Positions 50,658 through 59,702 of a stretch of DNA of 64,000 nucleotides are shown here, piece after piece. Source of the stretch: Rhodalgimonas zhirmunskyi. Lineage in GTDB: Bacteria > Pseudomonadota > Alphaproteobacteria > Rhodobacterales > Rhodobacteraceae. Numbering within the stretch: position 1 is the first letter of the stretch; every line of letters starts with the position of its first letter. Location: NCBI GenBank assembly GCA_030848925.1, contig JANFFA010000001.1, positions 744,001 to 808,000 on the forward strand, written 5' to 3'. Under the pieces are notes generated by a model. That model was not told the origin of the DNA, searched no databases, and saw only the letters and a list, made by a program, of their open reading frames with translations. The translations under genes were made by a program, and so were the position numbers.

Positions 50658-53452
50658 ACTGTCCTCTCCAATGCCGCCTCGATCACCTCGGCCGCCGCGC
50701 CGCAGCGCGCATCAAGCGCCTCGGCCAGCGCCGCAAACCCGTCAAGCCCGGTCTCGCGCGCCAACATGCCAGCGCCACCGCGCCCTGCATCCTCGGGTGC
50801 CAACGGCTTCTCGCTCAACAGTTTCGAAACCGCCTGCACCCCCCAGCACAGCCCGTAGGCCCGGCTCAGAACATCGCGCTCGCCTGCCTCCAGCCATCCG
50901 GCCTTGACCGCCGCCGACAACCCCGCGCTCACAGTGCGCCCCGCCGCGCCCACCATCAAGGCCCCGGCCTGCGCCACCAGTTCAACGTCCTGCAAGCGCC
51001 CCGGCCCTATCTTGGCTTCGTAGGGCCCCGCCGGCGCCTTCGCCGCCGCGATCCGGGCGCGCATTTCGGCAAGCTCGGTCAATATCTTGCCCCGGTCCGC
51101 CCCCTTGCGGGCCAACAGGTCGCGCCGGAACGCCTCGATATCGCCACCAAGTTCCACGGCCCCCGTCACCACCCGCGCCCGGGTCAGCGCCAGATGCTCC
51201 CAGACCCACGCCTCGTCTTCCTGGTAGGCCCGGAACGAGGCCCAGCTTGTCGCCACCGGCCCCTGATTGCCCGAGGGACGCAACCGCATGTCGACCTCGT
51301 AAAGCCGCCCCTCTGCCATCGGCGCACTCAGCGCGGTGATCAACGCCTGCGTCAGGCGCGCATAATAAGGCCGCACCGCCAGCGGGCGCTTGCCCTCCGA
51401 CATTTCGGCCTCACCGGGATCGTAAATCACGATCAGGTCAAGGTCGGACACCGCGTTGAGCCGCCGCGCGCCCATGCTCCCCATCCCCAAGACACAGGCC
51501 CCCCGCCCCGGCGCCGCCCCATGCTTGGCCTCGAACTGCGCCAGAACATGCGGATAAAGCCCGCCCAGCACGGCATCGGCCACGTCGGCATATTGCTTGC
51601 CAGCCTCCTCCGCATCGATCAGCCCGCGCAGGTGATGCACCCCCACCCGGAAGCGCCACTCCTTGGCCCAGCGCCGCGCCAGATCCAGCTTGCGCTCGTA
51701 ATCGTCCTCCGCCGCAAGCCATTCGGCCAACTCCGCCTCAAGCGCCTTGGCCCCGTGCCATTCGCTGAAGAAATCACCACCGATCACCGCATCGAACACC
51801 TGCGCATTGCGCGCGAGATGCCGCGCCAGCGCCGGCGCGGTGCCCACGATATCCACCAGCAGGTCGACCAGTTGCGGATTGGCTTCGAACAGCGAGAACA
51901 GCTGCACCCCGGCAGGCAACCCCTTGAGAAAACCGTCAAACGCCAACAGCGCCTCGCCCGGATGCGCGCTTTCCTGAAGGCCGCGCAGGATGCCCGGCTT
52001 GAGCCGCTCGAAAATCTCGACCGCCCGCGACGAGCGTAGCGCCGGATAGGACCGCCAGCGATCAATCACCGCTTCGTCCAGGTCGGGAAGATCATCGGAA
52101 TCATCCTGCGGCGCGTCCCCCGCCTTGCCGCCACTTCCGTCAGGCGCGAAAAAGCCCTCGGTCAGCGCATGTACCTCTTCCAGCCGTGCCTTCAGGTCGC
52201 GCTCGAATTCGGCCCGTTCCAGCCCCATCATGGCCGCGATCCGATCCAACCCCTCATCCTTGCCCGGAAGGCGATGGGTCTGGGCATCGCCCACCATCTG
52301 CACCCGGTGCTCCACCTCGCGATGCGCCCGGTAATGCGCGCTCAGCGTCTCGGCCACGTCCTGCGGGATCCAGCCCTTCTCGGCCAGCACCTTGAGCCCC
52401 TCGACCGTGCCACGCACCCGCAGATCGGCATCGCGCCCGCCCGCGATCAACTGCCTTGTCTGGGTGAAAAACTCGATTTCGCGGATACCGCCCCGGCCCA
52501 GCTTCATGTCATGGCCCGGCAGTTGGATCTCACCGCCCAGCCCCTTGTGCTCACGAATCCGCAACCGCATGTCATGCGCATCCTGAATGGCCGCGAAATC
52601 CAGATGCCTGCGCCAGACGAACGGGCGCAGCGTTTCCAGAAACCGCGCCCCCGCCGCCAGATCGCCCGCCGAAGGCCGCGCCTTGATATAGGCCGCGCGC
52701 TCCCACGTTCGCCCAAGGCTTTCGTAATAGCGCTCCGCCGCCTCCATCGCGACGCAGACGGGCGTCACCGCCGGATCGGGGCGCAGCCGCAAATCGGTGC
52801 GAAACACGTAACCCTCGCCGGTCAGGTCGTTCAGCGTGGCCGACATCCGTCGCGTCGCCTTCACGAACCCGGCCCGCGCCTCATGATAGTCATCCGGGTC
52901 AAACCGGCTCTCGTCGAACAGGCAGATCAGGTCGATATCCGAGGAATAGTTCAACTCCCCCGCGCCCATCTTGCCCATCGCCAGCGCCACCCAGCCGCCC
53001 GCCGTGTCCAGATCGTCCTCGCTCAGCCCCGGGATCTTGCCGCGCTTCAACTCGGGCGCAAGCCCCGCCCGAATGGCCAACCCCACCGCCAGATCGGCAA
53101 ACTCAGTCAACCGGCCCGTCACCTGCTCCAGCGGCCAAACCCCGCCCAGATCGGCCAGCGCGATCAACAGCGCAATCCGCCGCTTCGCCCGGCGCAACTC
53201 GACCCCAAGATCGCCCTCGCCATCCGCCACCCGCGCGCATTCGGCCGCAAACGCCGCCTCCGGATCCTCCAGCGCCCCGCTCAGCCAATCCCCCTCCTTG
53301 GCGATCAGCCCGGCAAGATAGGGCGAGCACCCCGCCGTGCCCTCGATCAACTGGGCCACCTCGCCACTGGCAGACACATGCGCCAACGCTTCGGCGCCGC
53401 GGTCGGGATCGAATGCTCTGGGCAGGCGGGTGATACGGGATGCAAATGTCAT
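50654..53452 (-). CDS. glnE: Bifunctional glutamine synthetase adenylyltransferase/deadenylase
   Basis: This 932-residue protein, the usual GlnE length, has two nucleotidyltransferase domains: N-terminal GAGELNYSSDIDLICLFDE (deadenylylation side) and C-terminal MGARRLNAVSDLDLIVIYDP (adenylylation side), separated by helical regulatory regions such as GLGGEIQLPGHDMKLGRGGI. It modifies glutamine synthetase in response to PII. I placed the start at ATG 53452 (MTFASRITRLP); the frame is open to 53605 but that overlaps the divergent YbaK gene. Confidence 0.95.
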   Translation of the reverse strand: MTFASRITRLPRAFDPDRGAEALAHVSASGEVAQLIEGTAGCSPYLAGLIAKEGDWLSGALEDPEAAFAAECARVADGEGDLGVELRRAKRRIALLIALADLGGVWPLEQVTGRLTEFADLAVGLAIRAGLAPELKRGKIPGLSEDDLDTAGGWVALAMGKMGAGELNYSSDIDLICLFDESRFDPDDYHEARAGFVKATRRMSATLNDLTGEGYVFRTDLRLRPDPAVTPVCVAMEAAERYYESLGRTWERAAYIKARPSAGDLAAGARFLETLRPFVWRRHLDFAAIQDAHDMRLRIREHKGLGGEIQLPGHDMKLGRGGIREIEFFTQTRQLIAGGRDADLRVRGTVEGLKVLAEKGWIPQDVAETLSAHYRAHREVEHRVQMVGDAQTHRLPGKDEGLDRIAAMMGLERAEFERDLKARLEEVHALTEGFFAPDGSGGKAGDAPQDDSDDLPDLDEAVIDRWRSYPALRSSRAVEIFERLKPGILRGLQESAHPGEALLAFDGFLKGLPAGVQLFSLFEANPQLVDLLVDIVGTAPALARHLARNAQVFDAVIGGDFFSEWHGAKALEAELAEWLAAEDDYERKLDLARRWAKEWRFRVGVHHLRGLIDAEEAGKQYADVADAVLGGLYPHVLAQFEAKHGAAPGRGACVLGMGSMGARRLNAVSDLDLIVIYDPGEAEMSEGKRPLAVRPYYARLTQALITALSAPMAEGRLYEVDMRLRPSGNQGPVATSWASFRAYQEDEAWVWEHLALTRARVVTGAVELGGDIEAFRRDLLARKGADRGKILTELAEMRARIAAAKAPAGPYEAKIGPGRLQDVELVAQAGALMVGAAGRTVSAGLSAAVKAGWLEAGERDVLSRAYGLCWGVQAVSKLLSEKPLAPEDAGRGGAGMLARETGLDGFAALAEALDARCGAAAEVIEAALERTV

Positions 53453-53525
53453 GGCTCTCTCTTGCCTCTCCGTCCCGGCGCGGTCAATCTCCGCGTTGAT
53501 CCTCGTCCCTGCGAAAGGCCCCCAG

Positions 53526-53987
53526 ATGTCGAAATCCCTCGCCCGCGTCCGCCGCGCCCTCGAAGATGTCTCATGCCTGATCATGGAGACCGGCCCCGCC
53601 ACCACCGCACAGATGGCCGCCGACGAACTCGGCGTTGAGGTCGATCAGATCGCCAAATCCATCATCTTCCGAGGAGAGGACAGCGGCGAGGCCATCCTCT
53701 TCATCACCGCCGGCGGCAATCAGGTCGACACGGCCAAGGCTACCGCGCTCGCAGGCGAGCCGCTGGGCAAGGCCGACGCCGCCCTGATCCGCGCCCAGAC
53801 CGGCTTTGCCATCGGCGGCGTCTCACCGGTGGGACACCTCTTTGCGATCCGCGCCTTCCTCGATCCCCGGTTGCACGGTTTCTCGCTGGTCTGGGCCGCC
53901 GCAGGCACGCCACGACATGTTTTCTCGATCTCGCCCGCCGATCTCGAACGCGTTTCCGGCGCCACGACCGCCGATTTCACCGCCTGA
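53526..53987 (+). CDS. YbaK/ProX-type aminoacyl-tRNA deacylase
   Basis: This 153-residue YbaK/EbsC-domain protein has QIAKSIIFRGEDSGEAILFI with the catalytic Lys, GGNQVDTAKA and FAIGGVSPVGHLFAIRAFLD. Such enzymes hydrolyse mischarged tRNA(Pro) in trans. It is divergent from glnE with 73 bp between starts. Confidence 0.88.
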   Translation: MSKSLARVRRALEDVSCLIMETGPATTAQMAADELGVEVDQIAKSIIFRGEDSGEAILFITAGGNQVDTAKATALAGEPLGKADAALIRAQTGFAIGGVSPVGHLFAIRAFLDPRLHGFSLVWAAAGTPRHVFSISPADLERVSGATTADFTA

Positions 53988-54053
53988 CCCCGCCCTGCGC
54001 GCAAAGTTTTCACCTCAAAAATACGCCGTAAACAATTGACACAAAATAACAAT

Positions 54054-54082
54054 TTTAAAAAATGTAAAAACCTTTCACATAA
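54054..54082 (+). promoter_or_regulatory. Candidate promoter of the DUF2852 gene
   Basis: TTTAAA (54054-54059) and CATAAT (54077-54082) are spaced 17 bp, with an alternative -35 TTGACA at 54036-54041. The stretch is markedly AT-rich. The first operator-like site lies in the spacer and overlaps the -10. Confidence 0.5.
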
Positions 54083-54138
54083 TCTCTTGCCAAACCCGCT
54101 CCGGATGCCAATCTATTCAATGTGAAAGCAATTCACAT
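54062..54138. promoter_or_regulatory. Duplicated 19-bp operator-like site
   Basis: ATGTAAA-N5-TTCACAT (54062-54080) and ATGTGAA-N5-TTCACAT (54120-54138) share arms and spacer length; the second is a perfect inverted repeat. They lie 58 bp apart, one over the promoter and one in the leader 34 bases before the ATG. The half-sites resemble TGTGA of Crp, but the spacing is one base too long for that family. The regulator is unknown. Confidence 0.65.
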
Positions 54139-54172
54139 CCCCGCCGAAAGGCACATCAAACCGGAGAGACAC

Positions 54173-54655
54173 ATGACACCCGCCGCCTCATACGCACCGA
54201 CCCGATCCGCCCCCATGGGCTGGCTCAGACGGGCTGAGGCCTGGCTCGACGACAAGGGCAAAGGCGCCTGGATCGCGGCCATGGTCCTCGGCTTTATCTT
54301 CGCCTGGCCTCTGGGCCTCGCCCTTCTCTTCTACATGATCTGGAGCAAACGCATGTTCAACGGTTCCTGCAGCCACCGCCGAAATCGCCGCCATGGCGCC
54401 CACCGCGCCGATATCCGCGCCACGCGGCGCAGCTCGGGCAACTCGGCCTTTGACGCCTACAAGGAAGAAACCCTGCGTCGCCTCGAAGACGAACAGGAAG
54501 AATTCGAAAGCTTCCTCCAGCGTCTGCGCGAAGCCAAGGACAAGGCCGAGTTCGACCAGTTCATGGATGACCGCGCCCGCCATGCCTCGGATGACGACAG
54601 CGGCGATCACCTCGGCAACGACTCCGCCGAAGAAGACCGCAGGGCAAACGCCTGA
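54173..54655 (+). CDS. DUF2852 membrane protein
   Basis: This 160-residue protein has a membrane segment (GAWIAAMVLGFIFAWPLGLALL split around residue 40), a Cys/His/Arg-rich linker (CSHRRNRRHGAHRADIRATR) and an acidic coiled-coil tail (YKEETLRRLEDEQEEFESFL). It matches the DUF2852 layout; function unknown. I chose ATG 54173 with CGGAGAG upstream; a GTG at 54122 lies in the second operator-like site. A strong terminator follows, so it is transcribed alone. Confidence 0.85.
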   Translation: MTPAASYAPTRSAPMGWLRRAEAWLDDKGKGAWIAAMVLGFIFAWPLGLALLFYMIWSKRMFNGSCSHRRNRRHGAHRADIRATRRSSGNSAFDAYKEETLRRLEDEQEEFESFLQRLREAKDKAEFDQFMDDRARHASDDDSGDHLGNDSAEEDRRANA

Positions 54656-54690
54656 TCCTGCGCGATCCCACGGATCCTTGAACGCAGCAA

Positions 54691-54718
54691 CCCGGCCCCT
54701 TTTCTCGAAGGGGCCGGG
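54691..54718 (+). terminator. Rho-independent terminator
   Basis: CCCGGCCCCTT-TTCTCG-AAGGGGCCGGG is a perfect 11-bp stem followed by CTTTCATT, 35 bases after the DUF2852 stop. Confidence 0.85.
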
Positions 54719-54753
54719 CTTTCATTCCCCCCCGAAAGCCCCATATCAGCCGC

Positions 54754-55209
54754 ATGTACACCGACAGTTCCAGCTTCCACCTCCCCGATCCCGAGCGCCA
54801 GCCCGAGTTCTACGCCGATGTCCCGGCCAAGCGCCTCTTGGCCTTTGTCGTCGATACCGTGCTGATCCTGCTGCTCACGCTTGGGCTGGTCCTCTTTACC
54901 GCCGGTCTAGCGATATTCGTGTTCCTGCCGCTTTGGTGGGTGCTGAATTTCGCCTATCGCTATGTCACGCTGGCGCGCGGTTCGGCCACATGGGGCATGC
55001 GGCTCTTCGCCATCGAGTTTCGCGATGCGCGCGGCCAGTCGCTGGATCAGACAACCGCCTTTCTGCACACGCTGGGCTTCATGTTGTCCTGCACCTTCCT
55101 GCCGCTACAGGCCATCTCCATCGTGCTCATGCTTACGGACCCCGCGAAACAGGGCCTGACCGACAAGTTTCTCGGCACCGTGGCGATGAACCGCCGCGCC
55201 GGGTATTGA
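54754..55209 (+). CDS. RDD family membrane protein
   Basis: This 151-residue protein has the RDD signature region PAKRLLAFVVDTVLILLLTL and ARGSATWGMRLFAIEFRDARG, with three hydrophobic segments. RDD proteins are poorly characterised membrane proteins, some linked to ion exchange. It stands alone between a terminator and the bpt promoter. Confidence 0.87.
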   Translation: MYTDSSSFHLPDPERQPEFYADVPAKRLLAFVVDTVLILLLTLGLVLFTAGLAIFVFLPLWWVLNFAYRYVTLARGSATWGMRLFAIEFRDARGQSLDQTTAFLHTLGFMLSCTFLPLQAISIVLMLTDPAKQGLTDKFLGTVAMNRRAGY

Positions 55210-55294
55210 CGGTGCGCAAAGCAGGGAGAGCTCAGGGCGAATGATCGTGAACAGCAGGTTCTGGCCACCGTTAAGTCTGATTTTAATCAAACCT

Positions 55295-55322
55295 TTGACA
55301 TCGGCCCGCAGCACAGTATCGT
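55295..55322 (+). promoter_or_regulatory. Candidate promoter of bpt
   Basis: TTGACA (55295-55300), a 16-base spacer, then TATCGT (55317-55322), about 65 bases before the bpt start. TGATT-TT-AATCA (55278-55289) sits just upstream. Confidence 0.5.
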
Positions 55323-55387
55323 CAACGCCGATCCCAAACTAATAAACCCCGCGTCTTCACCACACAAACCGATCAGCCGCCCGACAC

Positions 55388-56197
55388 ATGCGCCATTCCC
55401 TACCCCTCGCTCCGCAGTTCTACGTGACCGCACCGCAGCCCTGCCCCTATCTCGACGGGCGGATGGAGCGGAAGCTGTTCACGGCGTTGCAAGGTGACGG
55501 CGCTGAAAAGCTCAACGATGCGCTTTCCAAACAGGGCTTCCGCCGCTCGCAGAACGTGCTCTACCGGCCCTCGTGCACCGATTGCGCCGCCTGTCTTTCG
55601 GCCCGGATTCGCGTGTCCGATTTCACGCCCACGCGCTCGCAGCGCCGCACGCACAAGCGCAACGCCCACCTGACGCGCCGCGCCACTTCGCCTTGGGCGA
55701 CCGAAGATCAATATGCTCTCTTTCGCCGCTATCTCGACAGCCGCCACGCGACCGGCGGCATGGCCGACATGGACGTGTTCGAATTCGCCGCCATGATCGA
55801 AGAAACCCCGATCCGCTCGCGCGTGATCGAATACACCGATGCCGAGGGCGCGCTGATCGCCACCTGCCTCACCGACGTGCTCGATGACGGGCTGTCGATG
55901 GTCTATTCCTTCTTCGATCCCGACCTGCACAAGCAATCGCTCGGCACCTTCATCATCCTCGATCATATCGAGATCGCCCGCGCGGCGGGCTTGCCCTTCG
56001 TCTATCTCGGCTACTGGGTGCCCGGGTCGCCCAAGATGGGCTACAAGGCCAAGTTCTCGGGGCTCGAAGTCTATTCCGACGGCGTCTGGACCCCAATGAA
56101 AGATCCCGACGCCTACGAGGCCGAAACTCACCCGCTCTCGACCGATCCCATCGCCGAGCAGGTCGCCAATATCTCGCTCCCCGACCTCCGGAAATAG
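55388..56197 (+). CDS. bpt: Aspartate/glutamate leucyl- (or arginyl-) transferase
   Basis: This 269-residue N-end-rule transferase has the N-terminal Cys region [49 protein letters not shown] and [16 protein letters not shown]. It transfers Leu from tRNA to N-terminal Asp/Glu, marking proteins for ClpAP through ClpS. Monocistronic by context. Confidence 0.92.
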   Translation: MRHSLPLAPQFYVTAPQPCPYLDGRMERKLFTALQGDGAEKLNDALSKQGFRRSQNVLYRPSCTDCAACLSARIRVSDFTPTRSQRRTHKRNAHLTRRATSPWATEDQYALFRRYLDSRHATGGMADMDVFEFAAMIEETPIRSRVIEYTDAEGALIATCLTDVLDDGLSMVYSFFDPDLHKQSLGTFIILDHIEIARAAGLPFVYLGYWVPGSPKMGYKAKFSGLEVYSDGVWTPMKDPDAYEAETHPLSTDPIAEQVANISLPDLRK

Positions 56198-56631
56198 CAG
56201 CGGGCCACGCCACGCTGACGGATCTGCCCCCCCTCTGCAGGGCCCTTTTCACGGCGACTTTGTTGCCTAGTTCCCCGGCCCAGCTCCCCGCCTCTGTCGC
56301 CTCCACCGCGCGACTCCCCCATTCTCCCTAAATACCCCACGCACGGGCACACAGCCCTCTTGCAGGGTAAGGCATTGCAAAGCTTGCAATGCGATGCCAA
56401 AGCTTTCTAAAGTTCTGCCAATACCCTCACCTTTTCAGCCAGCCATATCCGTCCGTCTTGCCCCCATTAGGCCGCTTTTCTCTCCGGCTGTGTTGAACCC
56501 TGAACTCCAAATGCTGAACAAGGCCAAACCCATTTCCGCGCGCCCGAGGCACCTCGCCTCTGGACCGCCCCGACAAACCCGCTGCCAACGCCCCCTTCAC
56601 CGGGGACCCCCTCGATCAAAAGCGCCCGCCG
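56198..56631. other. Non-coding gap before the BLUF gene
   Basis: No gene is evident in these 434 bases. CTCCCTAAATACCCCAC (56325-56340) is a weak copy of the tail motif. GCATTGCAA-AGC-TTGCAATGC (56372-56392) is a perfect 9-bp hairpin with a 3-base loop, of the same build as the shorter hairpins after eda. The rest probably holds the BLUF promoter, but no clear one is seen. Confidence 0.55.
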
Positions 56632-57048
56632 ATGACACTTGATCAAGACCTCTCCTACCTGCTCTACCGCAGCCGCGCGCTTTTCTCTGAGGATGATCTT
56701 TCCAACCTCGAAATCCTACGCAGCGCGATCCTGTTCAATGCTTGCAATTCTATCACCGGATTCCTGTGCCGCGATGCCAACTTCTTCGTTCAGATCCTCG
56801 AAGGCCCGACCCACACCATCACCGCGCTGCTCGAAAAGATCCGGACAGACCCGCGTCACGAAGATCTCGAACTGCTCGAAACCGCACCGATCAAAGCGCG
56901 CGACTACCCGCAATGGTCGATGGGCTACGCGCAGGCCACGGTCATGCCCGAAACCACCTTCGACAAAATGGAACCCGCCGCATTGCGTGACCTGATCAAG
57001 ACCGCCTCGATCAGCCAGGGCCGCAAGGTCATCTACAACCTGCGCTAA
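56632..57048 (+). CDS. BLUF-domain blue-light sensor (short form)
   Basis: This 138-residue protein is a BLUF domain plus a short helical tail. The flavin-site residues are all present with the spacing of AppA: Tyr12 (LLYRSRA), Asn36, Gln54 (FFVQILEG), Trp95 and Met97 (QWSMGY), each exactly 9 less than AppA Y21, N45, Q63, W104 and M106. It should bind FAD and switch under blue light. No effector domain is attached and no output gene is adjacent, so it must signal through a partner protein. Confidence 0.92.
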   Translation: MTLDQDLSYLLYRSRALFSEDDLSNLEILRSAILFNACNSITGFLCRDANFFVQILEGPTHTITALLEKIRTDPRHEDLELLETAPIKARDYPQWSMGYAQATVMPETTFDKMEPAALRDLIKTASISQGRKVIYNLR

Positions 57049-57070
57049 GATCTCAAACTCGACCGTGCGG

Positions 57071-57100
57071 CTCTTTCTTGGCCTCAAATACCCCCCGCGG
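57071..57100 (+). repeat. Intergenic tail motif, copy 3
   Basis: CTCTTTCTTGGCCTCAAATA followed by CCCCCCGCGG lies 22 bases after the BLUF stop. Its reverse-complement relative is at 60341-60370 (CTCTTTCTTGGCGATAAATA). Confidence 0.6.
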
Positions 57101-57186
57101 AGCGTCCCACAGGCGCGGCACGCGCAACATCCCCCCATTCCAAGCACCCGATTGACACCCCCCCGCCCCTCTGGCACTCGGGGACC

Positions 57187-59034
57187 ATGCTGAGGCTTGA
57201 TGACATATCCTATTCCGTGGCCGGACGGCCCTTGATCGAGCACGCCTCGGCCACCATTCCCACGGGCCACAAGGTCGGCCTCGTCGGGCGTAACGGCACG
57301 GGCAAGACCACGCTGTTTCGCTTGATCCGCGGCGAACTCGCGCTCGAAACCGGCGACATCACCCTGCCGCCGCGCGCCCGCATCGGCGGCGTCGCCCAAG
57401 AGGTTCCGGGAAACGAGGTTTCGCTGATCGACACCGTGCTCGCCGCCGATACCGAACGCGCCGCCCTGCTGGCCGAGGACAGCGACGACCCCCATCGCAT
57501 CGCCGAGGTCCAGACCCGGCTGGCCGATATCGACGCTTGGGGCGCCGAGGCGCGCGCCTCCTCGATCCTGCGCGGCCTTGGTTTCACCGCCGATGAAATG
57601 CTGATGCCCTGCTCGGCCTTCTCGGGCGGTTGGCGGATGCGCGTCGCGCTGGCCGCCGTGCTATTTTCCGCCCCCGACCTGCTGCTTCTGGACGAGCCGA
57701 CCAACTATCTCGACCTCGAAGGCGCGCTGTGGCTTGAAACCTACCTCGCGCGCTATCCCCATACCGTGCTGATCGTCTCCCACGACCGCGCCCTGCTCAA
57801 CCGCGCGGTGGGCGGCATCCTGCACCTCGAAGATCGCAAGCTCACCTTCTACCAAGGCAATTACGACGCCTTCGCCAAGGCCCGCGCCGCCAAGCTGCTG
57901 GCACAGGAATCCGAAGCCAAGAAACAGGACGCCCGCCGCGCACACCTGCAATCCTACGTCGATCGCTTCCGCTACAAGGCCGACAAGGCCCGTCAGGCAC
58001 AGGCCCGCCTCAAGGCGCTGGCCAAGATGACGCCAATCACCGCCCCGCAAGAGGCCGCCTTGCGGGCCTTTTCCTTCCCCGAACCCGAAGAACTCTCGCC
58101 ACCGATCATCCGGATCGAAGGCGGCATTGTCGGTTACGATGGCAAACCGGTGCTCAGCCATCTCGACCTGCGCATCGATCAGGACGATCGCATCGCCCTC
58201 TTGGGGCGCAACGGCGAGGGCAAGTCGACCCTGTCGAAGCTGCTCTCGGATCGCCTGCCGCTGATGGCGGGGCAGAAAACGGCCGCCAACAAGCTGCGCG
58301 TCGGCTTCTTTGCCCAGCATCAGGTCGACGAGCTGCACGTCGATGAAACCCCGATCGATCACATCCGCCGGATGCGCCCGAATGAAACCCCGGCCCGCCT
58401 GCGCGCCCGCCTCGGCGGCTTCGGCATCGGCGCGGCACAGGCCGAAACGCTGGTCGGCAGCCTGTCGGGCGGACAAAAGGCGCGGCTCTCGCTGATGCTG
58501 GCCACGCTCGATGCGCCGCATATGCTGATCCTCGACGAACCCACCAACCACCTCGATATCGAAAGCCGCGAGGCGCTGGTCGAAGCGCTCACCGCCTATT
58601 CCGGCGCGGTGGTGCTGGTCAGCCACGACATGCACCTGCTCAGCCTCGTCGCCGACCGGCTCTGGCTGGTCAAGGATGGCCGCGTTGCGCCCTATGACGA
58701 CGATCTCGAAGCTTATCGTCGAATGCTGCTGACGCCCGACAAGCCGGCCAAGCCCGAAAAACCCAAGGAAAAGCCGAAACGCGCCTCGCGCGAACGCCTC
58801 CTCGCGCTCAAATCCGAAGTGCGCAAATGCGAAGAGCGCGTCTCCAAGATCAATGACATGCGCGACAAGCTGGCCACCAAGCTGGCCAACCCCGAGCTTT
58901 ACGACAACCCCTCCGAGGCCGCCGTCTGGCAAAAGAAATACGCCGAGGTGATGGACGCGCTGGAACGCGCCGAAACGCTCTGGATGGGCGCGCTCGAAAA
59001 GCTGGAGACAGCCCAAACCGGCGACGCGGCATGA
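57187..59034 (+). CDS. ABC-F family ATPase (YheS/Uup-like)
   Basis: This 615-residue protein has two ABC domains without membrane parts: GRNGTGKTTLFRL, FSGGWRMRVALA, LLLLDEPTNYLDLE, then GRNGEGKSTLSKL, LSGGQKARLSLML, LILDEPTNHLDIES. The inter-domain linker is basic (YVDRFRYKADKARQAQARLK), and the C-terminus (~520-615) is a coiled coil (LLALKSEVRKCEERVSKIND). It acts on the ribosome E-site region. MarC starts on its stop codon (ATGA). Confidence 0.93.
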   Translation: MLRLDDISYSVAGRPLIEHASATIPTGHKVGLVGRNGTGKTTLFRLIRGELALETGDITLPPRARIGGVAQEVPGNEVSLIDTVLAADTERAALLAEDSDDPHRIAEVQTRLADIDAWGAEARASSILRGLGFTADEMLMPCSAFSGGWRMRVALAAVLFSAPDLLLLDEPTNYLDLEGALWLETYLARYPHTVLIVSHDRALLNRAVGGILHLEDRKLTFYQGNYDAFAKARAAKLLAQESEAKKQDARRAHLQSYVDRFRYKADKARQAQARLKALAKMTPITAPQEAALRAFSFPEPEELSPPIIRIEGGIVGYDGKPVLSHLDLRIDQDDRIALLGRNGEGKSTLSKLLSDRLPLMAGQKTAANKLRVGFFAQHQVDELHVDETPIDHIRRMRPNETPARLRARLGGFGIGAAQAETLVGSLSGGQKARLSLMLATLDAPHMLILDEPTNHLDIESREALVEALTAYSGAVVLVSHDMHLLSLVADRLWLVKDGRVAPYDDDLEAYRRMLLTPDKPAKPEKPKEKPKRASRERLLALKSEVRKCEERVSKINDMRDKLATKLANPELYDNPSEAAVWQKKYAEVMDALERAETLWMGALEKLETAQTGDAA

Positions 59035-59651
59035 TCGACAGCGCCTTCCTCATCACCGGCTTCGTGACGCTTTTCGTGATCATAGACCCGATCGGGCTGA
59101 CCCCGATGTTCGTCGCCCTCACCCAAGGCACGCCAAGTGCCGAGCGTCGCCGCATCGCAGTGCGCGCCTGCCTCACGGCCTTTCTCATCCTTGCCGCCTT
59201 CACCTTCTTTGGCGAAGCGGTGCTGGGCTTCGTCGGCATCACCATGCCCGCTTTCCGCGTCGCCGGTGGCGCGCTCTTGTTCCTCACCGCGCTCGACATG
59301 CTGTTCGAACGCCGCACCAAGCGGCGCGCCGATCAAAGCGCCGAGGAAGAAGACGCACCTGATCCCTCGATCTTTCCACTCGCCCTGCCGCTGATCGCGG
59401 GGCCGGGCGCCATCGCCACGGTGATCCTGCTTGCGGGACAGCGCCCAGGGCTTTCGGGGCTCGCCTCGGTCATCGGCATCACGGCGGTGGTGATCGTGCT
59501 GGTGTTCCTGTTCTTCCTTGCCGCACCGCTTCTGGAACGCGCGCTTGGCAAAACCGGGATCAACGTCGCCACCCGGATCCTCGGCATGTTGCTGGCCGCG
59601 CTCGCGGTGCAGTTCATCCTCGACGGGTTGCGCGCCTACGGGTTTGGCTGA
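59031..59651 (+). CDS. MarC family membrane protein
   Basis: This 206-residue protein has six hydrophobic segments and the family motifs FVIIDPIGLTPMFVALTQG and FPLALPLIAGPGAIATVIL. MarC-family function is unsettled (inner-membrane transporter or antiporter proposed). Overlaps the ABC-F gene by four bases and is followed by the aspartic protease gene at 51 bp. Confidence 0.9.
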   Translation: MIDSAFLITGFVTLFVIIDPIGLTPMFVALTQGTPSAERRRIAVRACLTAFLILAAFTFFGEAVLGFVGITMPAFRVAGGALLFLTALDMLFERRTKRRADQSAEEEDAPDPSIFPLALPLIAGPGAIATVILLAGQRPGLSGLASVIGITAVVIVLVFLFFLAAPLLERALGKTGINVATRILGMLLAALAVQFILDGLRAYGFG

Positions 59652-59702
59652 CGGCGCGATTGGGGGTTTGCCCATCGCGGGCCGCGTCCCTATATCCCAA
59701 GC

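Noticed and set aside
52169-53638. A 489-codon plus-strand open frame opposite glnE
   Set aside because: GlnE nucleotidyltransferase motifs on the minus strand are unambiguous.
54120-54138. Crp site before DUF2852
   Set aside because: TGTGA and TCACA are 7 bases apart rather than 6, and both copies in the window share this spacing, so another regulator is more likely.
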